This document shows, piece after piece, positions 18,079-27,984 of a stretch of 64,000 bases of DNA. The DNA is from Nitrosomonas ureae (lineage in GTDB: Bacteria; Pseudomonadota; Gammaproteobacteria; Burkholderiales; Nitrosomonadaceae). Position 1 is the stretch's first letter, and every line of letters starts with the position of its first letter. The stretch is from NCBI RefSeq assembly GCF_900108305.1, contig NZ_FNUX01000006.1:82457-146456 (forward strand), given 5' to 3'. Made by a program: the position numbers and the translations under genes. The notes below the pieces were generated by a model, which was not told the origin of the DNA, made no database searches, and saw only the letters and a program-made list of their open reading frames with translations.

Positions 18079-19785
18079 CTAAAACAGAAAGTAACGTTGT
18101 GCCATTGGTAATACATCTTCAGCACCGCATGTCAGCAATTGCCCATCCGCACGGACTTCATAGGTTTCCGGATCAACTTCCATTTTAGGAGTTGCGCTAT
18201 TATGAATCATGTCTTTCTTGCGCAAGTTTCGGGTATTCTTAACCGCAATAATATCTTTATCCAGCTTCAGTTGATCAATTAAATTAGCATTAAGTGCAGC
18301 TTGCGAAGCAAATGTAAAACACGATGTTTTGATCCCGCCTCCATATCCTCCAAACATGTAGCGATAATGTACCGGCTGAGGTGTTGGAATCGATGCATTA
18401 GGATCACCCATCAGCGATGCTGCAATCATTCCCCCTTTCAATATCATGGATGGTTTTACACCGAAAAAGGCAGGTCTCCATAATACAAGATCCGCATATT
18501 TACCGACTTCTATTGAGCCGATTGCATGTGCAATGCCATGTGTGATGGCCGGATTAATTGTGTACTTGGCAACATAACGTTTTACACGAAAATTGTCATT
18601 CCTTGAGTTATCTTCTTGCAATGTACCGCGCTGTATCTTCATCTTATGCGCGGTTTGCCATGTACGCAACACGACTTCACCAATACGTCCCATTGCTTGC
18701 GAATCCGAGGACATCATAGAAATTGCTCCCATGTCATGCAAAATATCCTCAGCGGCAATCGTTTCTTTCCGGATACGTGACTCTGCAAAGGCAACATCCT
18801 CCGGAATATTGGCATGTAAATGATGGCACACCATCAACATATCCAAATGCTCATCAAGAGTGTTGACCGTATAAGGACGAGTCGGATTCGTAGACGAAGG
18901 TAAAACATTCTCCTGGCCAACGACTGCGATAATATCCGGAGCATGACCTCCACCTGCACCTTCGGTGTGAAAAGTATGAATAGTCCGATCTTTCATGGCA
19001 GCAATGGTATTCTCCAAATATCCGCCTTCATTAATAGTGTCAGTATGGATAGCGACCTGTACATCATATTTATCCGCCACATCCAGGCAATTATCAATCG
19101 CGGCATATGTGGTACCCCAATCCTCATGGAGCTTCAGGCCACAAGCTCCGGCAAGTACTTGCTCTTCGAGCGGTGTAGGCAGGCTGGTATTACCTTTACC
19201 GAAAAAGCCTGTATTCATTACTAGCCCATCCGATGCTCTTAGCATCGAATGAATATGCCAGGGACCGGGCGTACAGGTAGTTGCGGCTGTTCCAACTGCA
19301 GGTCCGGTACCGCCGCCCAGCATGGTAGTGATGCCGTTCATCATGGCGTCTTCGGCTTGTTGCGGAGAAATGAAATGAATATGGGTATCAACACCGCCCG
19401 CGGTAACAATCGAATTTTCACCCGCAATAATCTCAGTCGCTGAACCAATTGCCATCGTAACATTCGGCTGAATATCCGGGTTACCGGCTTTTCCGATATT
19501 AGCTACTTTGCCATTCTTGATCCCTATATCCGCTTTTACAATCCCCCAGTGATCGATAATGATTGCATTGGTAATGACGGTATCCATAACATCCGCGTGA
19601 TTTCGCTGTGATTGTCCCATGCCATCCCGAATCACTTTGCCACCACCGAATTTCACCTCTTCTCCGTACGTAGTGAAATCTTTTTCAATTTCTATAAAAA
19701 GCTCTGTATCGGCCAGACGAACACGATCCCCGATCGTTGGACCCATCATCTCAGCATAGTTTCGACGGGAAATTTTTACGCTCAT
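18079..19785 (-). CDS. ureC: Urease alpha subunit (catalytic)
   Basis: Catalytic subunit of urease (urea to ammonia and carbamate), 568 residues, normal length. Active-site residues are in place: nickel-binding HIH at 135-137, the lysine to be carbamylated K218 in [10 protein letters not shown]247, H273 and D361 as further metal ligands, and the mobile flap with C320-H321 (MVCHHLHAN). AGGAG precedes the ATG. Part of ureD-A-B-C-E-F-G. In an ammonia oxidiser the product ammonia would feed ammonia oxidation, which is inference. Confidence 0.98.
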   Translation of the reverse strand: MSVKISRRNYAEMMGPTIGDRVRLADTELFIEIEKDFTTYGEEVKFGGGKVIRDGMGQSQRNHADVMDTVITNAIIIDHWGIVKADIGIKNGKVANIGKAGNPDIQPNVTMAIGSATEIIAGENSIVTAGGVDTHIHFISPQQAEDAMMNGITTMLGGGTGPAVGTAATTCTPGPWHIHSMLRASDGLVMNTGFFGKGNTSLPTPLEEQVLAGACGLKLHEDWGTTYAAIDNCLDVADKYDVQVAIHTDTINEGGYLENTIAAMKDRTIHTFHTEGAGGGHAPDIIAVVGQENVLPSSTNPTRPYTVNTLDEHLDMLMVCHHLHANIPEDVAFAESRIRKETIAAEDILHDMGAISMMSSDSQAMGRIGEVVLRTWQTAHKMKIQRGTLQEDNSRNDNFRVKRYVAKYTINPAITHGIAHAIGSIEVGKYADLVLWRPAFFGVKPSMILKGGMIAASLMGDPNASIPTPQPVHYRYMFGGYGGGIKTSCFTFASQAALNANLIDQLKLDKDIIAVKNTRNLRKKDMIHNSATPKMEVDPETYEVRADGQLLTCGAEDVLPMAQRYFLF

Positions 19786-19818
19786 TTTCTTACTCCTGTA
19801 AAATTATTGCGATACAAA

Positions 19819-20139
19819 CTATTTAAGTTTGCCCATCACTTTTTGGTTAAATCCATAAACGATCCGATCTCCCGCAAGTTCAACAAGCTCAACCGTTCTT
19901 TCTTGTCCGGGTTCAAAGCGGATAGCTGTCCCGGCCATAATATTCAGGCGCATACCATAGGCAGCTTCTCTATCAAATTTCATTGCAGAATTAACTTCAT
20001 AAAAATGAAAATGGGAGCCTATCTGTATTGGGCGATCCCCTCCATTTGAAACGGTTAGAGTTTTAGTATTTCTGCCCACGTTTAATTCTATTTCACCCGC
20101 CTCAGTAAATACTTCACCTGGGATCATTGGCACTCTCAT
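19819..20139 (-). CDS. ureB: Urease beta subunit
   Basis: Structural subunit of 106 residues, separate from UreA as in most bacteria. Family landmarks are the N-terminal [27 protein letters not shown] and the [15 protein letters not shown] stretch. It lies between ureA and ureC with short gaps (25 and 33 bases). Confidence 0.97.
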   Translation of the reverse strand: MRVPMIPGEVFTEAGEIELNVGRNTKTLTVSNGGDRPIQIGSHFHFYEVNSAMKFDREAAYGMRLNIMAGTAIRFEPGQERTVELVELAGDRIVYGFNQKVMGKLK

Positions 20140-20164
20140 GGCGATCTCCTATACTTTTAATTAG

Positions 20165-20467
20165 CTAAACAATCGGATTATGGACGGTCACCAGTTTGGT
20201 ACCATCTGGGAACGTTGCTTCAACCTGAATATCTGGAATCATTTCAGGAACGCCTTCCATGACATCAGAGCGAGTTAATATTCTCTGCCCGGCAGCCATA
20301 AGTTCGGCCACCGTTCGACCATCTCTGGCTCCTTCCAGTACAGCACAGGTGATCAGAGCAACCGCTTCAGGATAATTCAGACGTAAACCACGCGCTTTAC
20401 GTCTTTCTGCAAGTAATCCGGCAGTAAATATCATTAGCTTGTCCTTCTCTCTCGGTGTTAAGTCCAT
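20165..20467 (-). CDS. ureA: Urease gamma subunit
   Basis: Smallest urease subunit, 100 residues. It begins [11 protein letters not shown] and contains [14 protein letters not shown], typical of UreA, and ends VTVHNPIV. An AGGAG-type site lies just before the ATG. An 89-base gap separates it from ureD. Confidence 0.97.
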   Translation of the reverse strand: MDLTPREKDKLMIFTAGLLAERRKARGLRLNYPEAVALITCAVLEGARDGRTVAELMAAGQRILTRSDVMEGVPEMIPDIQVEATFPDGTKLVTVHNPIV

Positions 20468-20556
20468 AGTTCTTCTCCTGGGTAAAATAACGCTTACAAT
20501 TTTAAAACTGCTGCAGCATCGTCAATGTAAAAACACTACAATTAATTATTAAGGAA

Positions 20557-21507
20557 TCACGTATTCCACATCCGCGGCACAATAGCAGCACATCCGATTA
20601 ATTCTGGTCGCAGCAAACCCCAGACACACAACATCACCTGCTTTGCCACTTCGCTTGAATCACCCAAATAACGCACCACCACAGCTGATTTAAGTTGCGA
20701 CATGCCAACCTGACCAGCTCGCTTTGTGATTCTATTTGTTTCTTCTCGAGCCAGATCAATCATCGGTTGTGGTATTGTTTTTCCAGTCAGAATCAGTGTT
20801 GCGCAGACTGTTTTTCCAGACAGTGTCAAAGCGCCACTCATCGCAGAGCTCTCGCCAAGAAGGTGTATTTGCTCCAGCCAGACCAATTTGTTATTTCTCT
20901 TGATGCTGGTACGTTGCTTGATTTGACCGTTACTGAACGTTTCGCCGTAGGCGGTCCTTCCAAAACACAAGATTTCACAACTCACATAAACTGCATCATC
21001 TTCCAGGATTACCTGATGATCAATTTCTACGTTTGCATTGTTGTAAAAAATGGTTTCCTGCGGCACCCATTCAAGAGAGCCGCCTTTTCTTACATTAACC
21101 CTAATTTTCTGGTGTGAAGTATGGCCGTTGGCTTTGTACCATTTGGCAGCACCGGGTGTAGTTATCTGTGCATTGGCAAATGCATCAACTTGAGCTGAAA
21201 TTTCTAGCTGATCACCGCCCACAACCCCACCTGGCGGATGAATAATCACCACATGACAAATCTTTCGTCCTTCAGGGTAAAAAGGTTTCTGTACCAGTAA
21301 AGGACCGAAGTGTTCTCGTTCCACGAGGCGCGTTACTCCATCCATTTCGGCGAATTTGAGTGATAATCTTGCTTGGAGGGGTTTATGCTCTGAAGCTACG
21401 TTTGAAGTGGGTATAACGACATCAGTTGGCTGCGTTAAATCACTCGGAAGAGTAAAATTCCGCTGCTTGATTCCTGATTCTTCTTCGGAGTAAGTGGATA
21501 ACAACAT
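20557..21507 (-). CDS. ureD: Urease accessory protein UreD
   Basis: Scaffold protein (316 residues) that binds apo-urease and passes nickel from the UreF-UreG complex. Recognisable stretches are IIHPPGGVVGGDQLEI and ITTPGAAKWYKANG, and FGRTAYGETF. The first 45 residues are a poorly conserved leader, so a later start is possible but no better codon is evident. It follows the porin gene by 44 bases on the same strand, suggesting co-transcription. Confidence 0.94.
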   Translation of the reverse strand: MLLSTYSEEESGIKQRNFTLPSDLTQPTDVVIPTSNVASEHKPLQARLSLKFAEMDGVTRLVEREHFGPLLVQKPFYPEGRKICHVVIIHPPGGVVGGDQLEISAQVDAFANAQITTPGAAKWYKANGHTSHQKIRVNVRKGGSLEWVPQETIFYNNANVEIDHQVILEDDAVYVSCEILCFGRTAYGETFSNGQIKQRTSIKRNNKLVWLEQIHLLGESSAMSGALTLSGKTVCATLILTGKTIPQPMIDLAREETNRITKRAGQVGMSQLKSAVVVRYLGDSSEVAKQVMLCVWGLLRPELIGCAAIVPRMWNT

Positions 21508-21551
21508 GGTTTTTCCAGTGTTTATTAATGGAGAAAAAATTACAGAAAACC

Positions 21552-22856
21552 CTAAATTTGTAACTGGAAAGAGATTTTAAAAACATCAAGCGTTGGACCT
21601 GAGACTCCGGGTGCATAATTTAATCCCTTCATCAGCAGATCTCCGTGCTGATAGTAAGCTGAAATACGTGCATTAAATCCATCGATAATATAGTTTAGAC
21701 CCGTTTCAATTTCTTCTCGATTACTGCTAGAGTTGGGTTGGATACTGGTAAATCTGCCATAAGGCTGAAAATACCCTATGCCAATTTTAGTTGGAAACAT
21801 ATAAAGACCGGTTACTGTCCACGACTTACCATCAAACATGCAGAAGCAATCACGATCAGAAAATGCTGCGGTCGAATAGTTAGCATAAAATTGTTTATAT
21901 TCGGCGTTTAGAGTAGTAACTCCCATGTTCCTGGGCAATATTTTTTCAAATAGCAAATCACCTGTAAAACCAAGGAAATCACTACGATTTGTAAACGAAC
22001 CGGCACCATTCTTTTGATAAGACATACCAAATGCGAGCGCTAAAATGTCTCCAGCTTTGCCATAATACGTGCTGGAAGTGTAATAACCGGGGTTTTTTTC
22101 CGGATTCAGAAAATTATAGGTAACACGCGCAGCTGTCAGTATAGTGCCGCCCGGATTGGGGCCTGCAATTTTCGAGGATTCCAAGCCACGAAAAACTCCC
22201 ACTGCATAACCCAGTGTACCTGGAATAATACCAGGCTCTGCATTGCCCCAGAAAGTTACACCGTCGTCACGGCCGTAACGACCTGCACCACCATCGCCAA
22301 ACTTAGTGCTGAAATCTTGAGAAAAGAAAGGAGTTTTGAATGCATCATGAGTAGCCTGAAAAAAAGGACCGCTTAGTTCCCCCCGTTCCGTGGGTGCCAA
22401 CATACGCCCCCCCCATACATTAAAGTAGCGGTTGTACTCAAATTTAACGATCGCATCCAGAATGTTGTAGGACATCTTTGGATTATCACCAGAGGCGGTA
22501 TTGTTACAAAAGAAGCACTCGGTATTCACTTCGAATTTGAAGTGTTGATTAAACTGCCCATTGAGATAGAGACGCGCATTGTCATTACTGTAAGCGCCAT
22601 CATTCAGATTTCCAGAATTTGGATTTTCCGTCCATAACCCTGTACCGCGATACCCTGCGCCTAAACTAATCCATCTGTTTTCATTCGTTTCCACCTTGAG
22701 CATTTTTTTAATCGGCGCAGTTGCTCCGGCCATCGAATAGGCTTTCGGTGCAGATAAAAGAAAAACACTCATCAGTAGAACCGCAAGGAAAAACCATGTC
22801 CATACCTGTGTTATCAATTTTTTATTACCTATATGGAAACTATGCCGGTCGAACAT
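21552..22856 (-). CDS. Outer membrane porin-like protein upstream of the urease genes
   Basis: A 434-residue exported protein with signal peptide (about 1-43) and a mature part of alternating amphipathic strands with many aromatic and glycine residues, as in a trimeric porin of the phosphate/amide type. It ends FKISFQLQI. The in-frame TTG at 22886 is rejected for the ATG at 22856, which has GGAG 9 bases upstream. Odd for a porin, it has a CxxC at 114-117 and a CxC at 337-339. Its place 44 bases before ureD suggests it passes urea or short amides across the outer membrane; that is inference. Confidence 0.75.
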   Translation of the reverse strand: MFDRHSFHIGNKKLITQVWTWFFLAVLLMSVFLLSAPKAYSMAGATAPIKKMLKVETNENRWISLGAGYRGTGLWTENPNSGNLNDGAYSNDNARLYLNGQFNQHFKFEVNTECFFCNNTASGDNPKMSYNILDAIVKFEYNRYFNVWGGRMLAPTERGELSGPFFQATHDAFKTPFFSQDFSTKFGDGGAGRYGRDDGVTFWGNAEPGIIPGTLGYAVGVFRGLESSKIAGPNPGGTILTAARVTYNFLNPEKNPGYYTSSTYYGKAGDILALAFGMSYQKNGAGSFTNRSDFLGFTGDLLFEKILPRNMGVTTLNAEYKQFYANYSTAAFSDRDCFCMFDGKSWTVTGLYMFPTKIGIGYFQPYGRFTSIQPNSSSNREEIETGLNYIIDGFNARISAYYQHGDLLMKGLNYAPGVSGPTLDVFKISFQLQI

Positions 22857-23655
22857 GATAAATGACTCCAAATTTTGTATTCTCAATTTTCATTTGAAAG
22901 TTGCTATTGTCTTTATGCATGAGGTTGCTCGTTCCCTAATATAGACTAATCCAATTGAATGATTAAACGGTCGATGATTATTATTGCAAAAATAAGCAAA
23001 AAGATTCTATCGCAGAATTTCTATTAATTACATTTGGTAATACTTTTTATATGCTTAGTATGATTAATTATTAACAAATCTCTAATAATTCGGTGGCTCT
23101 CAGTTCAACGCTTTCTTTTTAACCGAGGTATGCTGATTTTCGTAAAGTCCGAAGTTTCATAAAATGGAATAACTGTATACTCAATATAGCCAGGAATTTT
23201 GGGATCAATGCGAAAGTTACAAATACAAAATACAAGACTCTAACCTGGCGAATACAATCTATAATCTACATAGCTGTTGTCGTTATGGGCAGCAAGATGG
23301 CACGAATGGTGCGGGCGATTTGGATACATGGTGGCGAGTACCAAAGGGGTTATGTGAGTCAAATGCTCAAATAACAAAGAACAATCATCGAAAAGGAGTG
23401 GAATGCTGATAGATTATCCAAGCAGATAAACCATGTGATAGCAAAACAGGTCAAGCCGCAAGAACGTGAACTTAGATTTTTACCAATACCGCTTTTAGCA
23501 CCATGCGGAAATAGAAAACCTTATTGGCAAATTCCCGCAGGATCTGCAGATAGAATCCAATCTGCAATAAGGCCGGATTCAAAACCGCAATCGATTCCTG
23601 CATTGCTAAAGCACACTATCTCTTGTCAGATCGGGAGGCATCTCTATAAATTAAA
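22857..23655. other. Long gene-poor stretch between porin and aldolase
   Basis: About 800 AT-rich bases. The left half should hold the promoter of the porin-urease operon; no consensus site could be picked with confidence. The right half holds the transposase-like fragment listed separately. A 74-codon frame starting with GTG at 23435 and overlapping the aldolase ATG has no recognisable content. Confidence 0.5.
23285..23374 (+). pseudogene. Possible C-terminal fragment of an IS110-family transposase
   Basis: The frame reads GSKMARMVRAIWIHGGEYQ and stops soon after, resembling the extreme C-terminus of IS110/IS1111-type transposases (the 'NKxAR.xWA....G..Y' end). The bases after it (to about 23460, including a GCAAAACAGGTCA stretch) resemble the non-coding right end of such elements. 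The upstream part of the transposase is missing. Identification is from memory of the motif and is tentative. Confidence 0.35.
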
Positions 23656-24705
23656 ATGACTGATATTACTGCGATTCTGGGAAACGAAAGCGAACTACTT
23701 CTTAATCATGTCTGCAATACGATACCTAAACATGGTTTGCAATTACCAGGTACCGATTTTGTCGATCGTGTGATGGCATTGAGCAATCGCAAACCAAGTG
23801 TTTTGCGCAATTTGCAGGCACTTTATCATCAAGGGCGATTATCCGGTACAGGTTATTTATCCTTGTTGCCTGTAGATCAAGGGGTGGAACACTCGGCAGG
23901 CGCATCGTTTGCACCTAATCCAATATTTTTTGATCCGAAATGTATCATTGAGCTTGCTATTGAAGGCGGCTGCAATGGCGTTGCCTCCACTTTGGGGGTA
24001 TTGGCGATCGTGTCACGTCAGTATGCGCATAAAATCCCTATGATTCTTAAAATCAACCATAATGAATTGCTGACTTACCCTAATAAATTCGATCAAACGA
24101 TATTTGCGAGTGTCGATCAGGCCTTCGACATGGGAGCTTGTGCCGTGGGCGCAACTGTATTTTTTGGTTCGGATGAATCGCGCCGTCAAATTCAAGAAGT
24201 TTCTGCAGCATTTGAACACGCGCACGATCTGGGCATGGTCACCATATTATGGGCATATACCCGAAATAGTGCATTTAAAACTGCAGACAACGACTATCAT
24301 GTCAGCGCCGATCTGACGGGACAGGCTAATCACCTGGCAGTCACCATCGGTGCAGACATCGTTAAACAAAAAATGGCTACCAATAATGGCGGCTACAACG
24401 CAATAAAATTCGGCAAAACCCACCCTAAAGTATATAGCGAACTCACAACGGATCATCCGATTGATCTCGTGCGCTATCAAGTCGCAAACTGCTACATGGG
24501 ACGGATCGGCATGATCAATTCGGGCGGTGAATCGGGCAGTGATGATTTGCACCAGGCCGTCAGAACGGCCGTCATTAACAAACGTGCCGGAGGGATGGGG
24601 CTCATTTCCGGGCGCAAAGCCTTCCAGAAACCTTTCGCTGAAGGTGTCAGGCTACTCCACTCAATTCAAGACGTGTATTTGTCGCATGAGGTAACTGTAG
24701 CTTGA
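23656..24705 (+). CDS. fbaB: Class I fructose-bisphosphate aldolase
   Basis: Schiff-base aldolase of the DhnA/FbaB type, splitting or forming fructose-1,6-bisphosphate in glycolysis/gluconeogenesis or in the Calvin cycle. The 349-residue protein tracks E. coli FbaB along its length: [42 protein letters not shown] (with the region of the catalytic lysine) and [18 protein letters not shown]. The ATG has no close ribosome site; GGGAGG lies about 20 bases upstream. It is preceded by a possible IS110 fragment and followed by a strong terminator. Confidence 0.95.
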   Translation: MTDITAILGNESELLLNHVCNTIPKHGLQLPGTDFVDRVMALSNRKPSVLRNLQALYHQGRLSGTGYLSLLPVDQGVEHSAGASFAPNPIFFDPKCIIELAIEGGCNGVASTLGVLAIVSRQYAHKIPMILKINHNELLTYPNKFDQTIFASVDQAFDMGACAVGATVFFGSDESRRQIQEVSAAFEHAHDLGMVTILWAYTRNSAFKTADNDYHVSADLTGQANHLAVTIGADIVKQKMATNNGGYNAIKFGKTHPKVYSELTTDHPIDLVRYQVANCYMGRIGMINSGGESGSDDLHQAVRTAVINKRAGGMGLISGRKAFQKPFAEGVRLLHSIQDVYLSHEVTVA

Positions 24706-24735
24706 GGGATATAGTTAGAATGTAACCGGTCAATC

Positions 24736-24776
24736 TGATATGACAGTCATCCGATCAAATCGGGACTGTCATATCA
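24736..24776. terminator. Bidirectional hairpin between fbaB and the Sel1 gene
   Basis: Two perfect 13-base arms (24736-24748 and 24764-24776, TGATATGACAGTC and its complement) enclose a second perfect 5-bp stem CCGAT/ATCGG around CAA. It sits between two convergent genes, 30 bases after fbaB and 10 before the other stop codon, so it probably ends both transcripts. Confidence 0.75.
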
Positions 24777-24785
24777 ATAATACAA

Positions 24786-25463
24786 TCACTTGGAATGTGA
24801 TTGTTGTATAGCATCCAGATTGCTTCGCGCTTCTTCATTCCCTTGTGCAGCTGCTTTCTCAAACCATTCGATAGCTTTCTTCTCATCCCTTGCTACGCCT
24901 TCTCCGGTAAAGTACATGGCACCTAAATTATTTTGTGCATCGACATGCCCTTGTTCTGCAGCTTTTTTAAATAACTCGACGGCTTGTTCCATGTCTTGAG
25001 GCACACCTTCACCATTGGCATACATAAGACCTAAATTGAATTGTGCATCGGCATAACCCTGCTCCGCTGCGCGGTAAAACCACCCGGCCGCAAGTTCCGG
25101 ATCGGTGTTTAACACTTGACCGGAAACTGTCTTGGAAACGGCATCGCCCGTATAATACATTACCCCTAGACCATTCTGGGCAACCGGATCTCCAGCTCTT
25201 GCGTCTTCCATGAGCGCCTTAAATTTTTCCGCAGCGATATTTTCATCACCTATATCTGATGGCATAATTTGTTCTTTCAGCGCAGCCTTTTCTTCTTCCG
25301 TCAAACCCTCACTCATAAATGACGGAATCTCGCCCATTTTGGTGATTTCACCCATGGGATTTGGTATTGCGCTATCTTCTGATTTATCACTTTTTGTTTC
25401 TTCACCGCAACCATGAAGCAGTAAAACCGCTGCCGCAAGTAATAAAACAGCAAAAACTTTCAT
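24786..25463 (-). CDS. Sel1-repeat lipoprotein
   Basis: A 225-residue predicted lipoprotein (lipobox LLHGC, cysteine near 19) followed by an acidic linker and Sel1-like repeats from about residue 80: repeats of the type A..GW.YRAAEQGYADAQFNLGLMY, then FKKAAEQGHVDAQNNLGAMY and FEKAAAQGNEEARSNL. Sel1 repeats form protein-binding alpha solenoids; the partner is unknown. AAGGA precedes the start. It is followed upstream by an ankyrin-repeat gene on the same strand, another exported solenoid protein. Confidence 0.88.
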   Translation of the reverse strand: MKVFAVLLLAAAVLLLHGCGEETKSDKSEDSAIPNPMGEITKMGEIPSFMSEGLTEEEKAALKEQIMPSDIGDENIAAEKFKALMEDARAGDPVAQNGLGVMYYTGDAVSKTVSGQVLNTDPELAAGWFYRAAEQGYADAQFNLGLMYANGEGVPQDMEQAVELFKKAAEQGHVDAQNNLGAMYFTGEGVARDEKKAIEWFEKAAAQGNEEARSNLDAIQQSHSK

Positions 25464-25546
25464 TTATAATTTCCTTTATTTCTCAAGTTAAATAATATAA
25501 AAAATGTACTATAGCAACTTGATGAGAAGTTGCGTATTGGTAGTTA

Positions 25547-26296
25547 CTAACGGGCACCAGCCTTTTTTAACAATTCTGTAATTTCCCGATGTTGATAGCG
25601 GCTGGCAAGCATCAATGCAGTCATTCCATTGCCAGCTTTAAGATTAAGATTGGCATTTGCTGCGATCAGCGAATAGACTGCTCTCAAATTACCATGTTGA
25701 ACCGCAAGCATTAATGCAGTAGCTCCATTTTCCAATTGATAATCCACTTCGGCTTTTGCATCAATCAGAATTTGAATGGTCTGCTGATGCCCTTCTTGCG
25801 CAGCCAGCATGAGAGCTGTTATACCATCTTCCCGTTTAGCATTTACATCAGCCTGGGCATCCAACAACAAAGTAATTACTTTCCTTCTATCTTTCTCAGC
25901 AGCCAGCATCAACGCTGTGCCATCTTCTTCAGAAACGGCATTTACATCAGCGCCGGCTCTCAATAAAATCTCAACAACCTGGTCGCGACCATCCCGGGAA
26001 GCTCGCATCAAAGGCGAGAGACCGTCATCTGCTCTTAGATTCACATCCACGCCGGCTTGCAGGAATCGCTCTACAATAGCGGAATTTCCTTTATTTACCG
26101 CTACCAGAAAAGCCGCATTCAATTCTTCCGGGCCTATTTTCTGATTCTCAAGAATATTATTCACCAAAGAAAAATTTCCCTTATCTGCGGCAGTAATCAA
26201 TCCATCATCAACATTCTCTGCCCATACATTAAAAGCCAGAGAAGTCAGTAAAAACATAATTCCTGTTATAAATTCTTTTTTAAAAAATCTTATCAT
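25547..26296 (-). CDS. Exported ankyrin-repeat protein
   Basis: A 249-residue protein with a signal peptide (about 1-26) and about six ankyrin repeats of 33 residues; clear cores are GLSPLMRASRDGRDQVVEIL, GTALMLAAEKDRRKVI, GITALMLAAQEGHQQTI and GATALMLAVQHGNLRA. The start at 26296 (ATG, with AGGA upstream) is preferred over an in-frame TTG at 26320. It probably binds a protein partner in the periplasm. The 83-base gap to the Sel1 gene suggests possible co-transcription. Confidence 0.88.
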   Translation of the reverse strand: MIRFFKKEFITGIMFLLTSLAFNVWAENVDDGLITAADKGNFSLVNNILENQKIGPEELNAAFLVAVNKGNSAIVERFLQAGVDVNLRADDGLSPLMRASRDGRDQVVEILLRAGADVNAVSEEDGTALMLAAEKDRRKVITLLLDAQADVNAKREDGITALMLAAQEGHQQTIQILIDAKAEVDYQLENGATALMLAVQHGNLRAVYSLIAANANLNLKAGNGMTALMLASRYQHREITELLKKAGAR

Positions 26297-26647
26297 GCAA
26301 AATTTCCTATGATCATTCAATTATATTTATGCGGAGAATTCCAGAATTCTAATCAGCTTAGCGGTTTTGTATTTATTAATCGAATGGAAGAATTATACAA
26401 TTTAAATAATTTTATTACCGCCATGTAACTCAGAATTCTCTTATCTATTACATTTCAATATCATGTACTGTATGCTATCGTTGTGCAGACTGTATCCATC
26501 TACCGCCCGATACAAAAAATCTGATTCAAACTGCTAATTTTATAGATATCAATCGGAACGTTTTCAACGTGACACCTTGGCTGGTTATGTGATTATAGTT
26601 AATAAGCTAAAGTTCTTACTCCAGAAATAATTCAAAAAATCAATCTT
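26297..26647. other. AT-rich intergenic stretch before ubiH
   Basis: About 350 bases between divergent genes. GAATTC occurs twice near 26337-26350. No gene, RNA or clear operator was seen. Confidence 0.5.
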
Positions 26648-27820
26648 ATGATCATTGATCATTATGACATCGTTATTGTTGGTGGTGGCCCGGTAGGCAT
26701 GGCATTAGCGCTTGGCCTTCATGATAGTGGAATATCAAGCTTGCTTCTTGAAGCTCGCGGGTTACCGGAGAAAGACGAAGATCCACGTCCATTGGCATTA
26801 TCGCATGGCAGTTATCTGATATTGCAGCGCCTGAAAGTGTGGGATAAGTTAATACGAAATACCCCGATCCGGACAATTCATATTTCCAATCGCGGCAGTT
26901 TCGGGCGTACTATTTTGGAATCTCAGGATGCCGGTGTTCCTGCGTTGGGTTATGTAGTGAATTATCACGATCTTTTTAGTGCCATGCATGCGCAGTTAAC
27001 TATCGCACAATCCAAATATATTACTGGTGCTTTAGTTACCCGAATCGATACTACTGAAAGCTCAGGCAATGTATTTTTTGACCATTACGGACAATCAAAG
27101 CAAGTAACCGCTAAGCTGCTTGTTCTGGCTGATGGCGGCCAACTTACCAAGCAAATACCCGACATCAATTATCAATCCCATGACTATCAGCAATGGGCTG
27201 TGGTGGCAAATATCAAAGCTGAGAATAAGCAAAGGGGTATCGCTTATGAACGCTTTACACCGGATGGACCTGTTGCGTTGCTTCCCAATGATCCGGACTT
27301 TTCTTTGGTATGGACTGTAGCTCCAGAAATTGTAAAAAAAATCACCGAATTGAATGACAAATCTTTTTTATTTCAGCTACACCAACATTTTGGCGATAGA
27401 CTCGGAAAGTTCATTGGTGCGGGGAAAAGATCGGCATTTCCGTTATCACTTAAATATGCCGCATCCTCCGTATCGCAAAGAATTGCACTCATCGGCAATG
27501 CAGCGCAAACTTTACATCCGGTTGCAGGACAGGGGTTTAACCTGGGTTTGAGAGATGCCTATGAATTGGCGCAGGAAATCATATACACGAAAAATGTATC
27601 GCAAGAACTCGGCGCACCCGCCATGCTATCCAGATACCACCAGAGAAGACAAAAAGACAGTAACGCTGTTAGAATCTTTACCGATACTTTGGTCAAGCTA
27701 TTTTCTAATGATAGTAAAATACTAAGCCAGGCCTGTGGATTCGGCTTAAGTACTTTAGACTGCGTACCGCCGCTTAAACGCTTTATTGCTCGCCGCATGA
27801 TATTTGGCGCAAAAGGATAA
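26648..27820 (+). CDS. ubiH: FAD-dependent ubiquinone-biosynthesis hydroxylase (UbiH/UbiF/VisC family)
   Basis: Flavin monooxygenase of the ubiquinone pathway. The 390-residue protein has the N-terminal dinucleotide site VIVGGGPVGMALALG (about 9-23), a middle DxxQ-type region, and the second FAD motif IGNAAQTLHPVAGQGFNLGLRD near 285-306, both typical of the UbiH/COQ6 family. Which ring position it hydroxylates cannot be fixed from sequence alone, so the symbol is the best match rather than proof. It precedes dusB by 164 bases on the same strand. Confidence 0.85.
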   Translation: MIIDHYDIVIVGGGPVGMALALGLHDSGISSLLLEARGLPEKDEDPRPLALSHGSYLILQRLKVWDKLIRNTPIRTIHISNRGSFGRTILESQDAGVPALGYVVNYHDLFSAMHAQLTIAQSKYITGALVTRIDTTESSGNVFFDHYGQSKQVTAKLLVLADGGQLTKQIPDINYQSHDYQQWAVVANIKAENKQRGIAYERFTPDGPVALLPNDPDFSLVWTVAPEIVKKITELNDKSFLFQLHQHFGDRLGKFIGAGKRSAFPLSLKYAASSVSQRIALIGNAAQTLHPVAGQGFNLGLRDAYELAQEIIYTKNVSQELGAPAMLSRYHQRRQKDSNAVRIFTDTLVKLFSNDSKILSQACGFGLSTLDCVPPLKRFIARRMIFGAKG

Positions 27821-27984
27821 TTTTGATCTTTGTTCCACGGTCAATTTGACAAAGGTTATAATAAAGCCCATAAGGGACATGAATATATAATTCCGTTTTC
27901 CTGACTGGGCTTTAAGCTGCTTTTCTACAAACTTTCAAATAACAACAATACTCAGCATCAGATTTAACCTACTATTTATAATCC

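Noticed and set aside
23435..23659. 74-codon frame from GTG whose stop overlaps the fbaB ATG
   Set aside because: Composition is not protein-like, no ribosome site, and it lies over the possible insertion-sequence remnant.
27845..27945. TTGACA and TATAAT boxes before dusB as a promoter
   Set aside because: The two boxes are only 5 bases apart, so they cannot form one promoter; no better pair was found.
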